DNA of 36,146 bases from CAZNGF01 sp964572855 (GTDB taxonomy: Bacteria; Bipolaricaulota; Bipolaricaulia; RBG-16-55-9; JAJCYT01): NCBI GenBank assembly GCA_964572855.1, contig CAZNGF010000022.1, positions 1 to 36,146 on the forward strand, read 5' to 3'. A program made the position numbers and the translations under genes. Below the pieces are notes generated by a model that saw only the letters and a program-made list of their open reading frames with translations, did not search any database and was not told the origin of the DNA. Shown here piece after piece: positions 1 to 9,200 of the stretch. Within the stretch, counting starts at the first letter, position 1. Every line of letters starts with the position of its first letter.

Positions 1-1600
1 ACGCGTAATCCATCGCCGGCCGGCGGCGCTGGAAGTCGGTGGCGTCTTGAAAGGCCTTGGCGGCCAGCAGCGCGTCGGCTTCGCGGTCGAGGCCCGCCGT
101 GAACGTGAGGCTGGCGGCGGGCTTGCCGTCGGCAAACCCGCTGGGGACGACGACGGCCGGGTGGCCCGTGAGGTTGGTGAGCGTCAAGTTGTCCGCACCG
201 AACGAGGGACAGACGTAGACGTCGATTTGCTCGAACAGCGCGTTTAGCTTCTCGATGGCCAGCGTGCGGATGCGATTCGCCTGGACGTACTCGACGGCCG
301 GGACAAAGCGCGCGGCGCGGAACAGGTTGGGCCAGGCGTCGGCGTCCTGCCGCACGAGCGCGTCGTCGCGGTCGCTGCGGGTCAGCGCGTCGAAGGCCGC
401 GGCCGCCTCGGCGAACAGGATCAATCGCAGCGCGTCGAAGGGCAGCTCGGGCAGCTCGACCGGGACCAGCGCGACGCCGAGCCCTTGGAGCGCCTCCAGC
501 GCCGCGTCGTCGTGCGCCTTGCCCTCGCGCTCCTGCTCGAAGGCCGAGCGGACGTAGCCGATCCGCAGGTCGCCGAGTGAGGCGCTTGCGTCCCAGTTGA
601 AGGGCCGCTCCACCACGGTCGCGTCCCGGCCGTCCGGCCCGCGGATCGCGTCGAGCACGAGCGCGCAGTCCTCGACCGCGCGCGCCAGCGGGCCCAGCTT
701 GTCCATGCTCCAGCTCAGCGCCATGACGCCGTGCCGGCTCACGCGCCCGAAGGTCGGGCGCAGGCCCGTGACGCCGCAGCGCGTGGCGGGCGAGACGATC
801 GAGCCCAGCGTCTCCGAACCGATCGCAAAGCCCGTCAGTCCGGCCGCCACGGCCGAGGCCGGCCCGGCCGAGGAGCCGCTGGCGCCGTCCTCGAGATCCC
901 AGGGGCTTTGCGTCGTCGCCTTGAACCACACGTCGCCGTAGGCCAGCGCGCCGGTGGCCAGTTTGCCGAGCAGGACCGCGCCGGCGGCCTCCAGGCGTTC
1001 GACCACGGTGGCGTTCAACTCGATCCGCTGCTCCTTGAACGGCGCCGCGCCCCAGGTGGTCGGGTAGCCCTCGACGGCCAGCAGGTCCTTGGCACCCCAG
1101 GGAATCCCGTGCAACGGACCGCGGTCTTTCCCCGCCTGAATCTCCCGGTCCGCCCGCTCGGCCTGCTCGCGGGCCAAATCCTCCGTGAGGGTTACGACGC
1201 AGTTCAAGTACGGATCGTAGCGTTTCAGGCGTTCCAGGTAGAGCTCGGTGAGTTCAACCGAGGTGACCTGCCGGGTGCGCAGCAAATGGCCCAGCTGCGT
1301 CACCGGCAGGAAGGCCAGCTCGGTGTCATCCGGCGGGCGCTCGAACGCCTCGATCTTGCTCGGCTTGAGCGGACGCTGGGCTCGGTGCGTTTGAGCGAGC
1401 GGGCGCGGGTCGAAGCGCAGCGCCGGCGAGACGGCGTTGTCCAGCGTGACGGCGCGCAGCCCCTCGAACGCTTCCAGCCGCTGCGAGAGCGTCTCGCGCA
1501 TGAGCTCGCGCTCCCCGTCGGTGAAACTCAGGCCGAGCAGCGCCTCGGCCGCGGCGATCCCGTCCGCACGGATTCTGGGTGCGTCTCCTTGTTCGTTCAT
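1..1600 (-). CDS. Amidase-signature family hydrolase (C-terminus cut by window edge)
   Basis: The minus frame is open from an ATG at 1600 to the window edge, giving 533 residues without a stop. It belongs to the amidase-signature family, whose members hydrolyse amide bonds with a Ser-cisSer-Lys triad. The catalytic Lys is visible in GAKDLL (K171). The glycine/serine loop GASGSSAGPAS lies around residues 239-249, and the nucleophile loop SETLGSIVSPATRCG follows at about 260-274. The family core is complete and only a few C-terminal residues should be missing. An N-terminal extension of roughly 100 residues precedes the core. The gene is monocistronic here, so it is probably a stand-alone amidase rather than GatA, because no gatB or gatC is visible. 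The substrate cannot be told. No Shine-Dalgarno is seen; a promoter-like element lies directly upstream, so the mRNA may be leaderless. Confidence 0.88.
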   Translation of the reverse strand, partial: MNEQGDAPRIRADGIAAAEALLGLSFTDGERELMRETLSQRLEAFEGLRAVTLDNAVSPALRFDPRPLAQTHRAQRPLKPSKIEAFERPPDDTELAFLPVTQLGHLLRTRQVTSVELTELYLERLKRYDPYLNCVVTLTEDLAREQAERADREIQAGKDRGPLHGIPWGAKDLLAVEGYPTTWGAAPFKEQRIELNATVVERLEAAGAVLLGKLATGALAYGDVWFKATTQSPWDLEDGASGSSAGPASAVAAGLTGFAIGSETLGSIVSPATRCGVTGLRPTFGRVSRHGVMALSWSMDKLGPLARAVEDCALVLDAIRGPDGRDATVVERPFNWDASASLGDLRIGYVRSAFEQEREGKAHDDAALEALQGLGVALVPVELPELPFDALRLILFAEAAAAFDALTRSDRDDALVRQDADAWPNLFRAARFVPAVEYVQANRIRTLAIEKLNALFEQIDVYVCPSFGADNLTLTNLTGHPAVVVPSGFADGKPAASLTFTAGLDREADALLAAKAFQDATDFQRRRPAMDYA

Positions 1601-1609
1601 GGGGCCGCT

Positions 1610-1639
1610 ACCTTACCCCGGCGCGCGCGGGCGGGGCAA
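1610..1639 (-). promoter_or_regulatory. Promoter-like element of the amidase gene
   Basis: On the minus strand TTGCCC (1634-1639) is followed after 18 bp by TAAGGT (1610-1615). The ATG begins 9 bp after the -10 hexamer and the gap holds no Shine-Dalgarno, which suggests a leaderless or nearly leaderless transcript. The -10 match is modest. Confidence 0.4.
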
Positions 1640-1664
1640 GGGTCTCAAGCCGAGGCCGCTTTCC

Positions 1665-1702
1665 CCCTCTCCCTTGACGGGAGAGGGCCGGGGTGAGGGT
1701 GA
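1665..1702. repeat. Hairpin repeat, copy 1 of the CTCCC-TTGAC-GGGAG element
   Basis: A 9-bp perfect stem (CCCTCTCCC at 1665-1673 and GGGAGAGGG at 1679-1687) closes a TTGAC loop and is followed by a CCGGGGTGAGGGTGA tail. The 34 bases 1669-1702 recur at 28156-28189 with one mismatch. It lies just downstream of msrA. Confidence 0.85.
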
Positions 1703-1710
1703 AGCCAAAT

Positions 1711-1727
1711 GGCAGGCACAGCCTGCC
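1711..1727. repeat. Small GGCAGGC hairpin
   Basis: GGCAGGC (1711-1717) and GCCTGCC (1721-1727) form a 7-bp perfect stem around ACA, a few bases from the msrA stop codon. A related hairpin with the same arms is at 21139-21158. It may help terminate msrA, although no T-run follows. Confidence 0.6.
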
Positions 1728-1734
1728 CTACTTG

Positions 1735-2220
1735 CTATTGAGAGGACGGCGCGCGGCAGTGGGCCAAGCCCTGCTTCTCCAGGTAGCGCTGGTGATAGTC
1801 CTCGGCGCGGTAGAAGGGACCGGCCGGGGTGATCTCGGTGGCGATGGGGCGTGCGAAGCGGCCCGAGGCGTCGAGTTCGCGCTTGGAGGCCTGCGCCTGC
1901 GCCTTCTGTTCCTCGTCGTGGTAGAAAACGGCCGAGCGGTACTGTGAGCCCACGTCGGGACCCTGGCGGTCGACCTGGGTGGGGTCGTGGCAGCCCCAGA
2001 AGACATTGAGCAAGTCCTCATAGGAGACTTGGTCGGGATCGTATTCGACCCGAACGACCTCGGCGTGGCCGGTGTTCTGGCGGCACACCTGCTGGTAGCT
2101 GGGGTGTTCGGCCGAACCGCCCATGAAGCCGACGGCCGTCTCGACCACGCCCTCGAGCTGGCGGAAGGCGGCCTCGACGCCCCAGAAGCACCCCGCGCCG
2201 AAGGTGGCTTGCTTTTGCAT
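1735..2220 (-). CDS. msrA: Peptide methionine (S)-S-oxide reductase MsrA
   Basis: This cytoplasmic enzyme reduces methionine-S-sulfoxide in proteins and free methionine and so repairs oxidative damage. The 161-residue product has the catalytic motif GAGCFWG with the active-site Cys at residue 11. The conserved blocks EVVRVEYDPDQVSYEDLL, FWGCHDPTQ, GSQYRSAVFYH and the C-terminal YHQRYLEKQG are also present. The length is normal for a single-domain MsrA. The ATG at 2220 was chosen because AAAGGAG lies just upstream and family homology begins there; a longer in-frame extension has no support. No MsrB partner or fusion is present. It is transcribed alone from a recognisable promoter at 2248-2276. 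Confidence 0.96.
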   Translation of the reverse strand: MQKQATFGAGCFWGVEAAFRQLEGVVETAVGFMGGSAEHPSYQQVCRQNTGHAEVVRVEYDPDQVSYEDLLNVFWGCHDPTQVDRQGPDVGSQYRSAVFYHDEEQKAQAQASKRELDASGRFARPIATEITPAGPFYRAEDYHQRYLEKQGLAHCRAPSSQ

Positions 2221-2247
2221 GGGACTCCTTTCGCATCTTTTGTTCCC

Positions 2248-2276
2248 ATTGAACCGACGGATGCCGGAACGCGCAA
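2248..2276 (-). promoter_or_regulatory. Predicted msrA promoter
   Basis: On the minus strand TTGCGC (2271-2276) and TTCAAT (2248-2253) are separated by 17 bp and precede msrA by about 28 bp. The -35 hexamer TTGCGC recurs at two other predicted promoters in this window. Confidence 0.5.
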
Positions 2277-2317
2277 CGGGGCCATGGGATTCGATGCGAA
2301 GGGAAACCAAAGACCGC

Positions 2318-3457
2318 CTAAAGCTCGGTGACCGTTTCCTCGAGCGCGACCCCGCGCGCCGCCAGGTGGTCGCGCAGCGCTTGGAAACACCGCTCGTCGA
2401 ACCCCAGGTACTCCGGCGGGCAGATGCCCGCCTGTTGGAAGCGCCCCTCGGCCAGCAGCCGCACGGCGGCCGTACAGGTGTAGCCGGTCGTGCGCGCCAT
2501 CGAGGTGGTGTCGGTTTCGGGGTCGTATTGGTCGAACAGGTCGTAGCTGTGGCGCAGGTGTCGTTCGCCCCGCTTGCCGGTCAGCTCGACCCGCATGACC
2601 GTGAGGTCGGCCTCGCCGTCCCGCAGCTTCCACTGCTCGAACAAGAGCTTGGCGGTCAAGCTCAGGGGACGCACGGGCTGACCGTCGATCACAACGGGGT
2701 TGGGGTCGAAAAAGCCGCTCTCTCGGAAGACCCGCATGAGCGCGGCGTGGCCGGGGTAGCGCAGCGTCTTCTCGACCATGTGCGGGACGTCCAGCGTGTG
2801 GCGCAGCGTGCGCAGGCCGTCGGTGTTGAACGCCTCCAGCGTGCCGACCCGGGGGCTCTCGAAGGGCTCGACGTCGCTGAGCGCGGGGCGCACGACCTCG
2901 CGGCCGCCCTGGAGCAGGCGTGCCGGGCGGGTGTACTCCTCCAGCACGTCGAGCGGCGAGAACACCGCTTTGTACTCGTAGGGCCGGCGCCGTACCTGGG
3001 GCAGGCCGCCCACGTAACAGGCGTAGCGCTCAACCGAATCCAGTTGCGTCGAGACGTATCCTGCGATCGCGTTGCACAGGCCCGGCGCCACGCCGCAGTC
3101 CACCACGGCGGTCACGCCGCGCTCGCGGGCCAGCGCGTCCAGCGCGAACGGGTCCTCGGCGAAAAACGAGATGTCCACGACGTCCATGCCCGCTTCGACG
3201 ATGGCCTTGAGCGTTTGAAAGCCCAGGAACCCCGGCACGGCGCACACCGCCAGGTCGGCCTCTTTCAGCAGCGGGGGAAACGATCCCGGATCGCTCAGGT
3301 CCGCACGCACGCGCTCGGCCGCCGGCACCCGCAACGCCACGCGTTCCAGCGCCTCCCGACTCCCGTCCACGGCGGTCACCTCGAACGCCCCGTCGCGCGC
3401 CAAGTCGGCCACGATCGCGCTCCCGACCCGGCCGCACCCCAACACGGCGATGCGCAT
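2318..3457 (-). CDS. Saccharopine dehydrogenase-like NAD(P)-dependent oxidoreductase
   Basis: The 379-residue protein opens with a Rossmann dinucleotide-binding strand and turn, GCGRVGSA at residues 8-15. It continues with the saccharopine-dehydrogenase-family pattern of a first Rossmann domain to about residue 125, then VVDCGVAPGLCN and a mixed alpha/beta catalytic domain. Relatives include lysine 6-dehydrogenase and carboxynorspermidine dehydrogenase-like enzymes that act on amino-acid imine intermediates. The exact substrate is not evident, and no lysine or polyamine genes are adjacent. The ATG at 3457 was preferred over an upstream in-frame start because homology begins with MRIAVLG and AAAGGGG precedes it. 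The msrA promoter lies beyond its stop, so the two genes need not be cotranscribed. Confidence 0.85.
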   Translation of the reverse strand: MRIAVLGCGRVGSAIVADLARDGAFEVTAVDGSREALERVALRVPAAERVRADLSDPGSFPPLLKEADLAVCAVPGFLGFQTLKAIVEAGMDVVDISFFAEDPFALDALARERGVTAVVDCGVAPGLCNAIAGYVSTQLDSVERYACYVGGLPQVRRRPYEYKAVFSPLDVLEEYTRPARLLQGGREVVRPALSDVEPFESPRVGTLEAFNTDGLRTLRHTLDVPHMVEKTLRYPGHAALMRVFRESGFFDPNPVVIDGQPVRPLSLTAKLLFEQWKLRDGEADLTVMRVELTGKRGERHLRHSYDLFDQYDPETDTTSMARTTGYTCTAAVRLLAEGRFQQAGICPPEYLGFDERCFQALRDHLAARGVALEETVTEL

Positions 3458-3503
3458 AAAGCCCCTTTCGGCGGCGAAGCGCCCGCGCTCCGGCGCGCTT
3501 CGG

Positions 3504-3532
3504 ATTATGCGAGCGCTGCGCGCGCGGCACAA
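3504..3532 (-). promoter_or_regulatory. Predicted promoter of the saccharopine-dehydrogenase-like gene
   Basis: Minus-strand TTGTGC (3527-3532) and CATAAT (3504-3509) are 17 bp apart. Transcription would start about 40 bp before the ATG. It lies back to back with the promoter of the divergent lipoprotein gene. Confidence 0.55.
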
Positions 3533-3539
3533 CTCGCGT

Positions 3540-3568
3540 TTGTGTCGCGCCCCGAAATGCGCTATCAA
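3540..3568 (+). promoter_or_regulatory. Predicted promoter of the small lipoprotein gene
   Basis: TTGTGT (3540-3545) and TATCAA (3563-3568) are spaced by 17 bp. The predicted start site is near 3575, giving a short leader that contains GGAGG ahead of the ATG at 3589. Confidence 0.5.
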
Positions 3569-3588
3569 TGGACGGTAAGGAGGCGATC

Positions 3589-4083
3589 ATGGCGCGTGTG
3601 TTGCTATTGTGCGTTTGCGTGTTGGGGCTGGGCGGGTGCGGTCTGTTGCAGGGGTTCTTCGAGCAACCCGAACGGCCGCCCGACGAACCGACGGTCGACG
3701 AGCCGGGAGAAGAACTCGTGTTCGAGCGCCACCTGCGCGGCTCCTCCAACCAGGACTTCGCGGTGATCTCCCTTTACCGGAAGCACTTTTCGCAGTCCCG
3801 GCTCGTGCTGGAGGCGCTGCAGCGGCTCGACACGGTCGAGCTCGACCTGCAGTTGCCCGAGTGCCTCAAGCCCGCACAGGGGTCGACCACGGGTTCGTCC
3901 CGCTGGGTCGAGTACCTGCTCGAGCCCGGCACCTACGAGCGCTTCACGCAGTGGGAGCAGTGGAAGACCGACTGCATCCCCAACGGGACGCTCGTCTACA
4001 CGATCTCGTCGGGCTCCAACGGCGACTCGGCCAGCGTGCCGTTCCCGTGGCCGCGCGAGCTGGAGCAAGCCGAGCGGCGCTGA
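3589..4083 (+). CDS. Small predicted lipoprotein of unknown function
   Basis: The 164-residue product has a short signal peptide ending in a lipobox, LGLGGC, with the acylated Cys at residue 17. A Pro/Glu/Asp-rich linker then leads to a globular region of about 120 residues containing two more cysteines (PECLKP and TDCIPNG) that may form a disulfide. I do not recognise the domain. The start at 3589 is chosen because TAAGGAGGCG lies at the proper distance and it gives an intact signal peptide; the upstream in-frame start would bury the signal. The gene stands alone, convergent with htpG. It is probably an envelope-anchored protein. Confidence 0.8.
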   Translation: MARVLLLCVCVLGLGGCGLLQGFFEQPERPPDEPTVDEPGEELVFERHLRGSSNQDFAVISLYRKHFSQSRLVLEALQRLDTVELDLQLPECLKPAQGSTTGSSRWVEYLLEPGTYERFTQWEQWKTDCIPNGTLVYTISSGSNGDSASVPFPWPRELEQAERR

Positions 4084-4187
4084 TGCGCCCGCCCGAACCC
4101 GAGCGCTGGAGCCACTGGGACGTCAGCGAGCGCACGAGGGGCTCGGTTTGAAGGGGCGTACGTGAAAACGACGGGCTTTTGTGCCAT

Positions 4188-6068
4188 TCAGCTTGCCAGC
4201 GCGTCGCGCACGAGCAGGTCGTTGAGCCGCCTTGTGAACTCGGCCGGGTCGGGCAGCGGCGAGCCCTCGGCGATGAGCGCCTGGTCGTGGAGCAGCCGGC
4301 CGTAGGATTCCACGCGCGGGTCGTCCGGGTTGGCGCCGTGCAAATCCCTGAGCGTCTTCACGACCGTGTGCTCGGGGTTGAGCTCCAGGATGCGCCTCTG
4401 TTCAGGTAACCCTTCGTCCTGACCCATCTGCTTCAGGATGCGGTGCATGTGCGGGCTGATGGCGCCCTCCTCGTGGACCAAACACGCCGCGCTCTGCTTG
4501 AGCCGGCGCGACAGGCGCACCTCTGCCACGCCCAGCGACTTGCGCAGCCGCTCGAACAGCGGCAGGAATTCTTCTTTGGTCTTCGTGTCGTTAGCTTCGA
4601 CGTCACTGTCCAGCTCGCCCTGGTTGGCGGCTTTGAGCGGCATCTCCCGGTACGCATCCAGGTAGGGGATCACGAACTCGTCCACGGGGTCGGTGAGCAG
4701 CAGCACGTCCCAGCCGCGCGCGCGGAACGCCTCCAGCGCCGGGCTGCGCTCGATACGCTCGCGCCGCTCGCCGGTGAGGTAGTAGATCGCGCTCTGCCCC
4801 TCGGGCATTTTCTCAAGGTAGTCCGCCAACGTGGTGTAGGCGCCCCGGTCGGTGTCGATCGACTCGAACAGGAGCAAGTCGGCGATCTGCTCGCGGTTGG
4901 CAAAGTCCTGCGCCAGGCCCTCTTTGAGGATCTCGCCCAGCTCGCCGTAGACGGATTTGTACGTCTCGTGGTCGTCGGATTTCATCTCCTCCAGCGCCTT
5001 GAAGGCGTTTTTGACCACGTTCTTGCGGATGCGGCCCAAGAGCGGGTTGTCCTGCAGCGTCTCGCGCGAGATGTTCAAGGGGAGATCGGCGCAGTCCACC
5101 ACGCCCTTGACAAACCGCAGGTACGGCGGCAGGAGCTGCTCGCAGTGGTCCATCACCTGCACGCGCTTGATGTAGAGCCGCGGCCCGATTTTGGGCTCGC
5201 CGAACAGAAGGTCGAAGGTGCGGTGCGCGGGCACGAACAGCAGCACGTTGAACTCCAGCGTGCCTTCCGCCCGGTAGTGGATCACCTTGGCGGGCGGCTC
5301 GGTGTCGCCGGAGATCTGCTTGTAGAAGTTGGCGTAGTCGTCCTGGGAGATGTCGTCTTTGTCGCGCAGCCAGAGGGCCTCGCGCGCGTTGAGCGCCTCC
5401 TCCTTGGGCTCGCCGCCCTCCGCTTGGACGTCCATCACGACCGGGTGCTCGATGAAGTCGGAGTAGTCCTTGACGACCTCGCGCAGCTTCCATTCCTCCA
5501 GATATTCCTTGGCCTCGTCGCTGAGGTGGAGCACGACGTCGGTGCCGCGCGTTGGCTTCTCAAAGGGCTCGACCGTGTACGCGCTTTGGCCGTCGGAGAC
5601 CCACTTGATGCCGTCGGACGCCTCGCCGCCCAGCGGCCGGCTCAGCACCGTGACGCGCTCGGCCACCATGAAGGCCGAGTAGAACCCCACCCCGAACTGG
5701 CCGATGAGCTCGGGGCGCTCCGAGGCGTCGGCCTGCTGCAGGGCTTCCAGAAACGCCTTCGTGCCGGACTTGGCGATCGTGCCCAGGCTCTCGACCGCTT
5801 CCTCGCGCGACATCCCCACGCCGTTGTCGCGCACGGTGAGCGTGCCGGCTTCCTTGTCGGGAATGAGCTTGATCTTCCAGTCCTTGTCGCCGTCGCGCAG
5901 CGAGTCGTCCTGCAGCGCGCGGAAGCGGGCCTTGTCGATGGCGTCGCTGGCGTTGCTGATGAGCTCTCTCAGGAACACCTCGTTGTGCGAGTAGAGCGAG
6001 TGCGTGATGATCTTGAGGATTTGCGACAGTTCGCTTTTGAACTTGCGCTTGCTCTTGGTCGCGCTCAT
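4188..6068 (-). CDS. htpG: Molecular chaperone HtpG (bacterial Hsp90)
   Basis: The full-length 626-residue Hsp90 family chaperone is an ATP-driven homodimer in the cytosol that remodels client proteins. The GHKL ATPase domain occupies about residues 1-230 and shows NASDAIDKARF, DNGVGMSREE, GQFGVGFYSAF and GTDVVLHL. The middle domain, with FLPLFERLRKSLG and the conserved NISRETLQ segment, and a C-terminal dimerisation domain follow. The length agrees with the family. The ATG at 6068 is preceded by GAGGAGG. It is transcribed from a sigma70-like promoter divergent from the AfsR-like regulator. No CIRCE-type inverted repeat was found upstream, so HrcA control is not indicated. Confidence 0.97.
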   Translation of the reverse strand: MSATKSKRKFKSELSQILKIITHSLYSHNEVFLRELISNASDAIDKARFRALQDDSLRDGDKDWKIKLIPDKEAGTLTVRDNGVGMSREEAVESLGTIAKSGTKAFLEALQQADASERPELIGQFGVGFYSAFMVAERVTVLSRPLGGEASDGIKWVSDGQSAYTVEPFEKPTRGTDVVLHLSDEAKEYLEEWKLREVVKDYSDFIEHPVVMDVQAEGGEPKEEALNAREALWLRDKDDISQDDYANFYKQISGDTEPPAKVIHYRAEGTLEFNVLLFVPAHRTFDLLFGEPKIGPRLYIKRVQVMDHCEQLLPPYLRFVKGVVDCADLPLNISRETLQDNPLLGRIRKNVVKNAFKALEEMKSDDHETYKSVYGELGEILKEGLAQDFANREQIADLLLFESIDTDRGAYTTLADYLEKMPEGQSAIYYLTGERRERIERSPALEAFRARGWDVLLLTDPVDEFVIPYLDAYREMPLKAANQGELDSDVEANDTKTKEEFLPLFERLRKSLGVAEVRLSRRLKQSAACLVHEEGAISPHMHRILKQMGQDEGLPEQRRILELNPEHTVVKTLRDLHGANPDDPRVESYGRLLHDQALIAEGSPLPDPAEFTRRLNDLLVRDALAS

Positions 6069-6118
6069 GGATTCCTCCTCGTATGAAGTGAAACGGTGAA
6101 CTGTTGGCGGTTTGCTCC

Positions 6119-6146
6119 ATTATACCTCTGCGGGCGCCGCCGTCCA
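6119..6146 (-). promoter_or_regulatory. Predicted htpG promoter
   Basis: The minus strand carries a perfect TATAAT (6119-6124) with TGGACG (6141-6146) 16 bp upstream. The 5' leader would be about 45 nucleotides. Confidence 0.6.
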
Positions 6147-6205
6147 CCCCGCCCGCCCTGGGTCGCTTTCAATGTGTTTAAAAAACCTGTTTTCAAGGCC
6201 AAAAT

Positions 6206-6235
6206 TTGAACTTCTAGCGGGGGATTGACTATACT
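6206..6235 (+). promoter_or_regulatory. Predicted promoter of the AfsR-like regulator
   Basis: TTGAAC (6206-6211) and TATACT (6230-6235) are separated by 18 bp. The start site would be near 6242, and a GGAG motif precedes the ATG at 6266. Confidence 0.6.
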
Positions 6236-6265
6236 GGGGAAAAGCGCTAGGTCGTGGAGTGACCC

Positions 6266-9200
6266 ATGTTCCGACTCTCCCTGTTCGGCGGGTTTCAGCT
6301 CCAGGACGAACATGGGAACCCGCTCGAGATCCGAAATCGCAAGGCCCAGCTCCTGCTGGCCTACCTCGTGCTGCACGCCGGGCAGGACCACAGCCGCGAG
6401 AAGCTGATCGATTTGTTCTGGCCGGATTCCGAGCTCGACAAGGCCGACAACAACCTGCGACAGGCCATCTACACGGTCCGCAAAGCCATCGAGCCCGAGG
6501 GCACGCCGCGCGGGACCTACCTCGCCGCGCGGCAGGGAATCGTGCGCTTTTCGGCCGAGGCGGACTACTGGGACGACGTCAGCGCGTTTGAAACGTTGCT
6601 CCAGCGCGCCGAGGCGACCGCGGACGAGGCGCGGGCGCTTGCGCTCAAGGAGGCCGTCGAGCTCTACCGCGACGACCTGCTGGCCGGCGTGTACGAGGAC
6701 TGGTGTCTCGACCTGCAGCAGACCTACCGCACGCGCTACCTCAACGCCCTGCACGCGCTCATCGACGACCTGATCGCCGACAAGGACTACGCGACCGCCA
6801 TCCCCTACGCCCAGGGCAGCCTGAGCCAGGACCCGCTGCAGGAGGACATGCACCGCCGGCTCATGGTCCTCTACCATGCCGTCGGCGAGCGCACGGCCGC
6901 GCTGCAGCAATACCGCGAGTGCGAGCGCGTCCTGCGCGATGAGCTGGACGCCGAGCCCGCGCCCGAGACCCGCGCGCTGCTGGAGGAGATCGAGTCCCGC
7001 ACGGGGCTCGACCGCATCGAGGACCAGGTCGAACACGCGCGCGAGCTCATCCACCGCTTCCCCGACCTGGGCGCGCCGTTTGTGGGGCGAGAAAAAGAAT
7101 CGCTCAAGCTGGCCCGCGCCTGGGCCGAAGCCAGCGAGGGACGGGGGCAGGCCGTCTTGATCGCCGGCGAGGCCGGCATCGGCAAGACGCGGCTGGCCCA
7201 GCAGTACCTGGACTACGCCGCCACCCACGGCGGCCTGGACCTGCGCGGGCGCAGCTACGAGCTGGAGGGCAAGTCGCCCTACCAGCCCCTGGTCGAGGCG
7301 CTGCGCCGCGGGCTGCGCGACCTGCCCGAGGAGGCGATTCGCTCCGTCTCCTCGCTCTGGCTGCGCGAGGTGGCCAAGATGGTCCCCGAACTCGCCCCCG
7401 AGAGCGCCGAGGCCCCGCACGCCGCGCCGCTGGTCTCGCCCGAGCAGGAGCGCCAGCGCCTGTTCGAAGGGCTGTGCCAGTTCCTGCTCGCGCTCTCCAA
7501 GGAGAGGCCCGTCGCGCTCTTCCTGGACGACTTGCAGTGGGCCGACGCCTCGACGCTGCAATTCGTGGCCTACCTGGCGCGCCGCATCGAGTCCGAACGC
7601 GTGCTAATCCTGGGCACCTACCGCGAGGAGGAGCTGGGCGAGGACCATCCGCTTTGGGCGCGGCTGCAGCAGCTCATCAGCGACCAGGGCGTGACGCAGG
7701 TCAACCTCCAACCGCTGGGCGCCGAGGAGATCCGGGCGTTGGTCGAGGGCATGCTCAAGTCCGAGGAGCAGGCGCTGCTGGCCCGGCGCGTGTTCGAGGA
7801 ATCCAAGGGCGTGCCCTTCTTCGCCGAGGAGCTGCTCAAGGCGTTCATGGACGCGGGCGTGGTGGGGCTGGACGCGCAGCGCCAGTGGCAGGTCGCGCCC
7901 GACCGGCTCTCGGCCGAGCACGTGCCCGGCACGGTGCAAGCGCTCATCGAATCGCGCCTGCCCCGGCTGGACGAATCCAGCCGGCGGCTGCTGGAACAAG
8001 CCGCCGTGGTAAGCCGGGATTTCACGCCCGACTGGATGGGCCCGCTGGTCGGGTTGTCGGAGGGCGCGCTCAACGACGCGCTCGACGCGCTCCTGGACGC
8101 CCGTTTCCTGGAGTCCGAGGGCGTCCACTACCGCTTCCGTCACGACCTCACGCGCCAGGTCGTCTACCGCCGCCTGCGCCCCGAGCGTCGGCGTCAGCTG
8201 CACCTGCGGACCGGCGAGGCGCTGGAGCCGTTCTACGCCCAAGACCCCGAGGGCGAGGGCAGCCAGTGGCTCGGCGACCTGGCGCGCCACTTCCACCAGG
8301 CGCAGCGCTGGGAGCGGGCGCTGGCCTACGGCCTCAAGGCCGGCGAGCAGGCCTGGACGCGTAGCTACTCCAAGGACGAGGCATTGGCCTTCTTCGAGCG
8401 CGCGCTGGAGGCCGCCGAGCACCTGGACGATACAACGGGCCGGCTGCGCGCGCTCAAGGGGCTGGGCGAGGTGTGCGCCCTCACCGACGAGCAGGACCGC
8501 GGGCTCGAATACTGCGAGCGCGCCTTGGAAGACTGCGACGATCCCGAAGACTGCGCCGACCTCTACTGCGCCGTCGCCGCCGTCTACCACCACAAGCGCG
8601 AGCTGGAAACGGGTCTGAAGTACTGCGAGAAGGCGCTCAAGGAGCTGGGGGAGGAGAGCGAGTCGCCTTCGCTGATCCGGACTTGCTACTACGCCAGCAA
8701 CTTCAACAACTGGCTCAGCCGTCCAGACCAGGCCATTGCCCATTGCGAACGCGCCTTGAATCTATTGGAGAAGCGGTCGAATGACTACTGGCGCTCGCTC
8801 ATCTTGTCCGAGTTGGGACATGCTCATATCAGAAAAGAGGAATACAACAAGGCAATCGAACACCTGCAAAAGGCAATTCAGCTTGCCGAACAGCTGCAAG
8901 ATCAAAACACGTTAAGATTGGCGGTATTCAACTTAGGACTTGCGCATTTCAATAGCAAAGATATTAATAATGCTATCCTGCATTGGGAGAAAGCACTTAA
9001 GCTTACTCAAGAGATGGGCAACATACCTGGAGATTTGGCAGGAATCTATAGCTGGCTTGTGCATGGATTCATGATCTCAGGTGAGTACGAGAAATCTTTA
9101 GAATATGCATATAAACAACTAGAAAACAATAAGCTTGCCAACAGGCCCCTTATGATTGGCTCTTCATATGCGCGCATTGGATGTCTATATGACACAATAG

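Noticed and set aside
4443..6086. A 547-codon plus-strand frame opposite htpG, and a plus-strand frame of similar length over 2123-3766
   Set aside because: They lie antisense to clearly conserved genes, show no family motifs and are expected shadows of GC-rich codon bias.
6069..6265. CIRCE (HrcA) element upstream of htpG
   Set aside because: No TTAGCACTC inverted repeat is present; an ordinary TATAAT promoter explains the gene.
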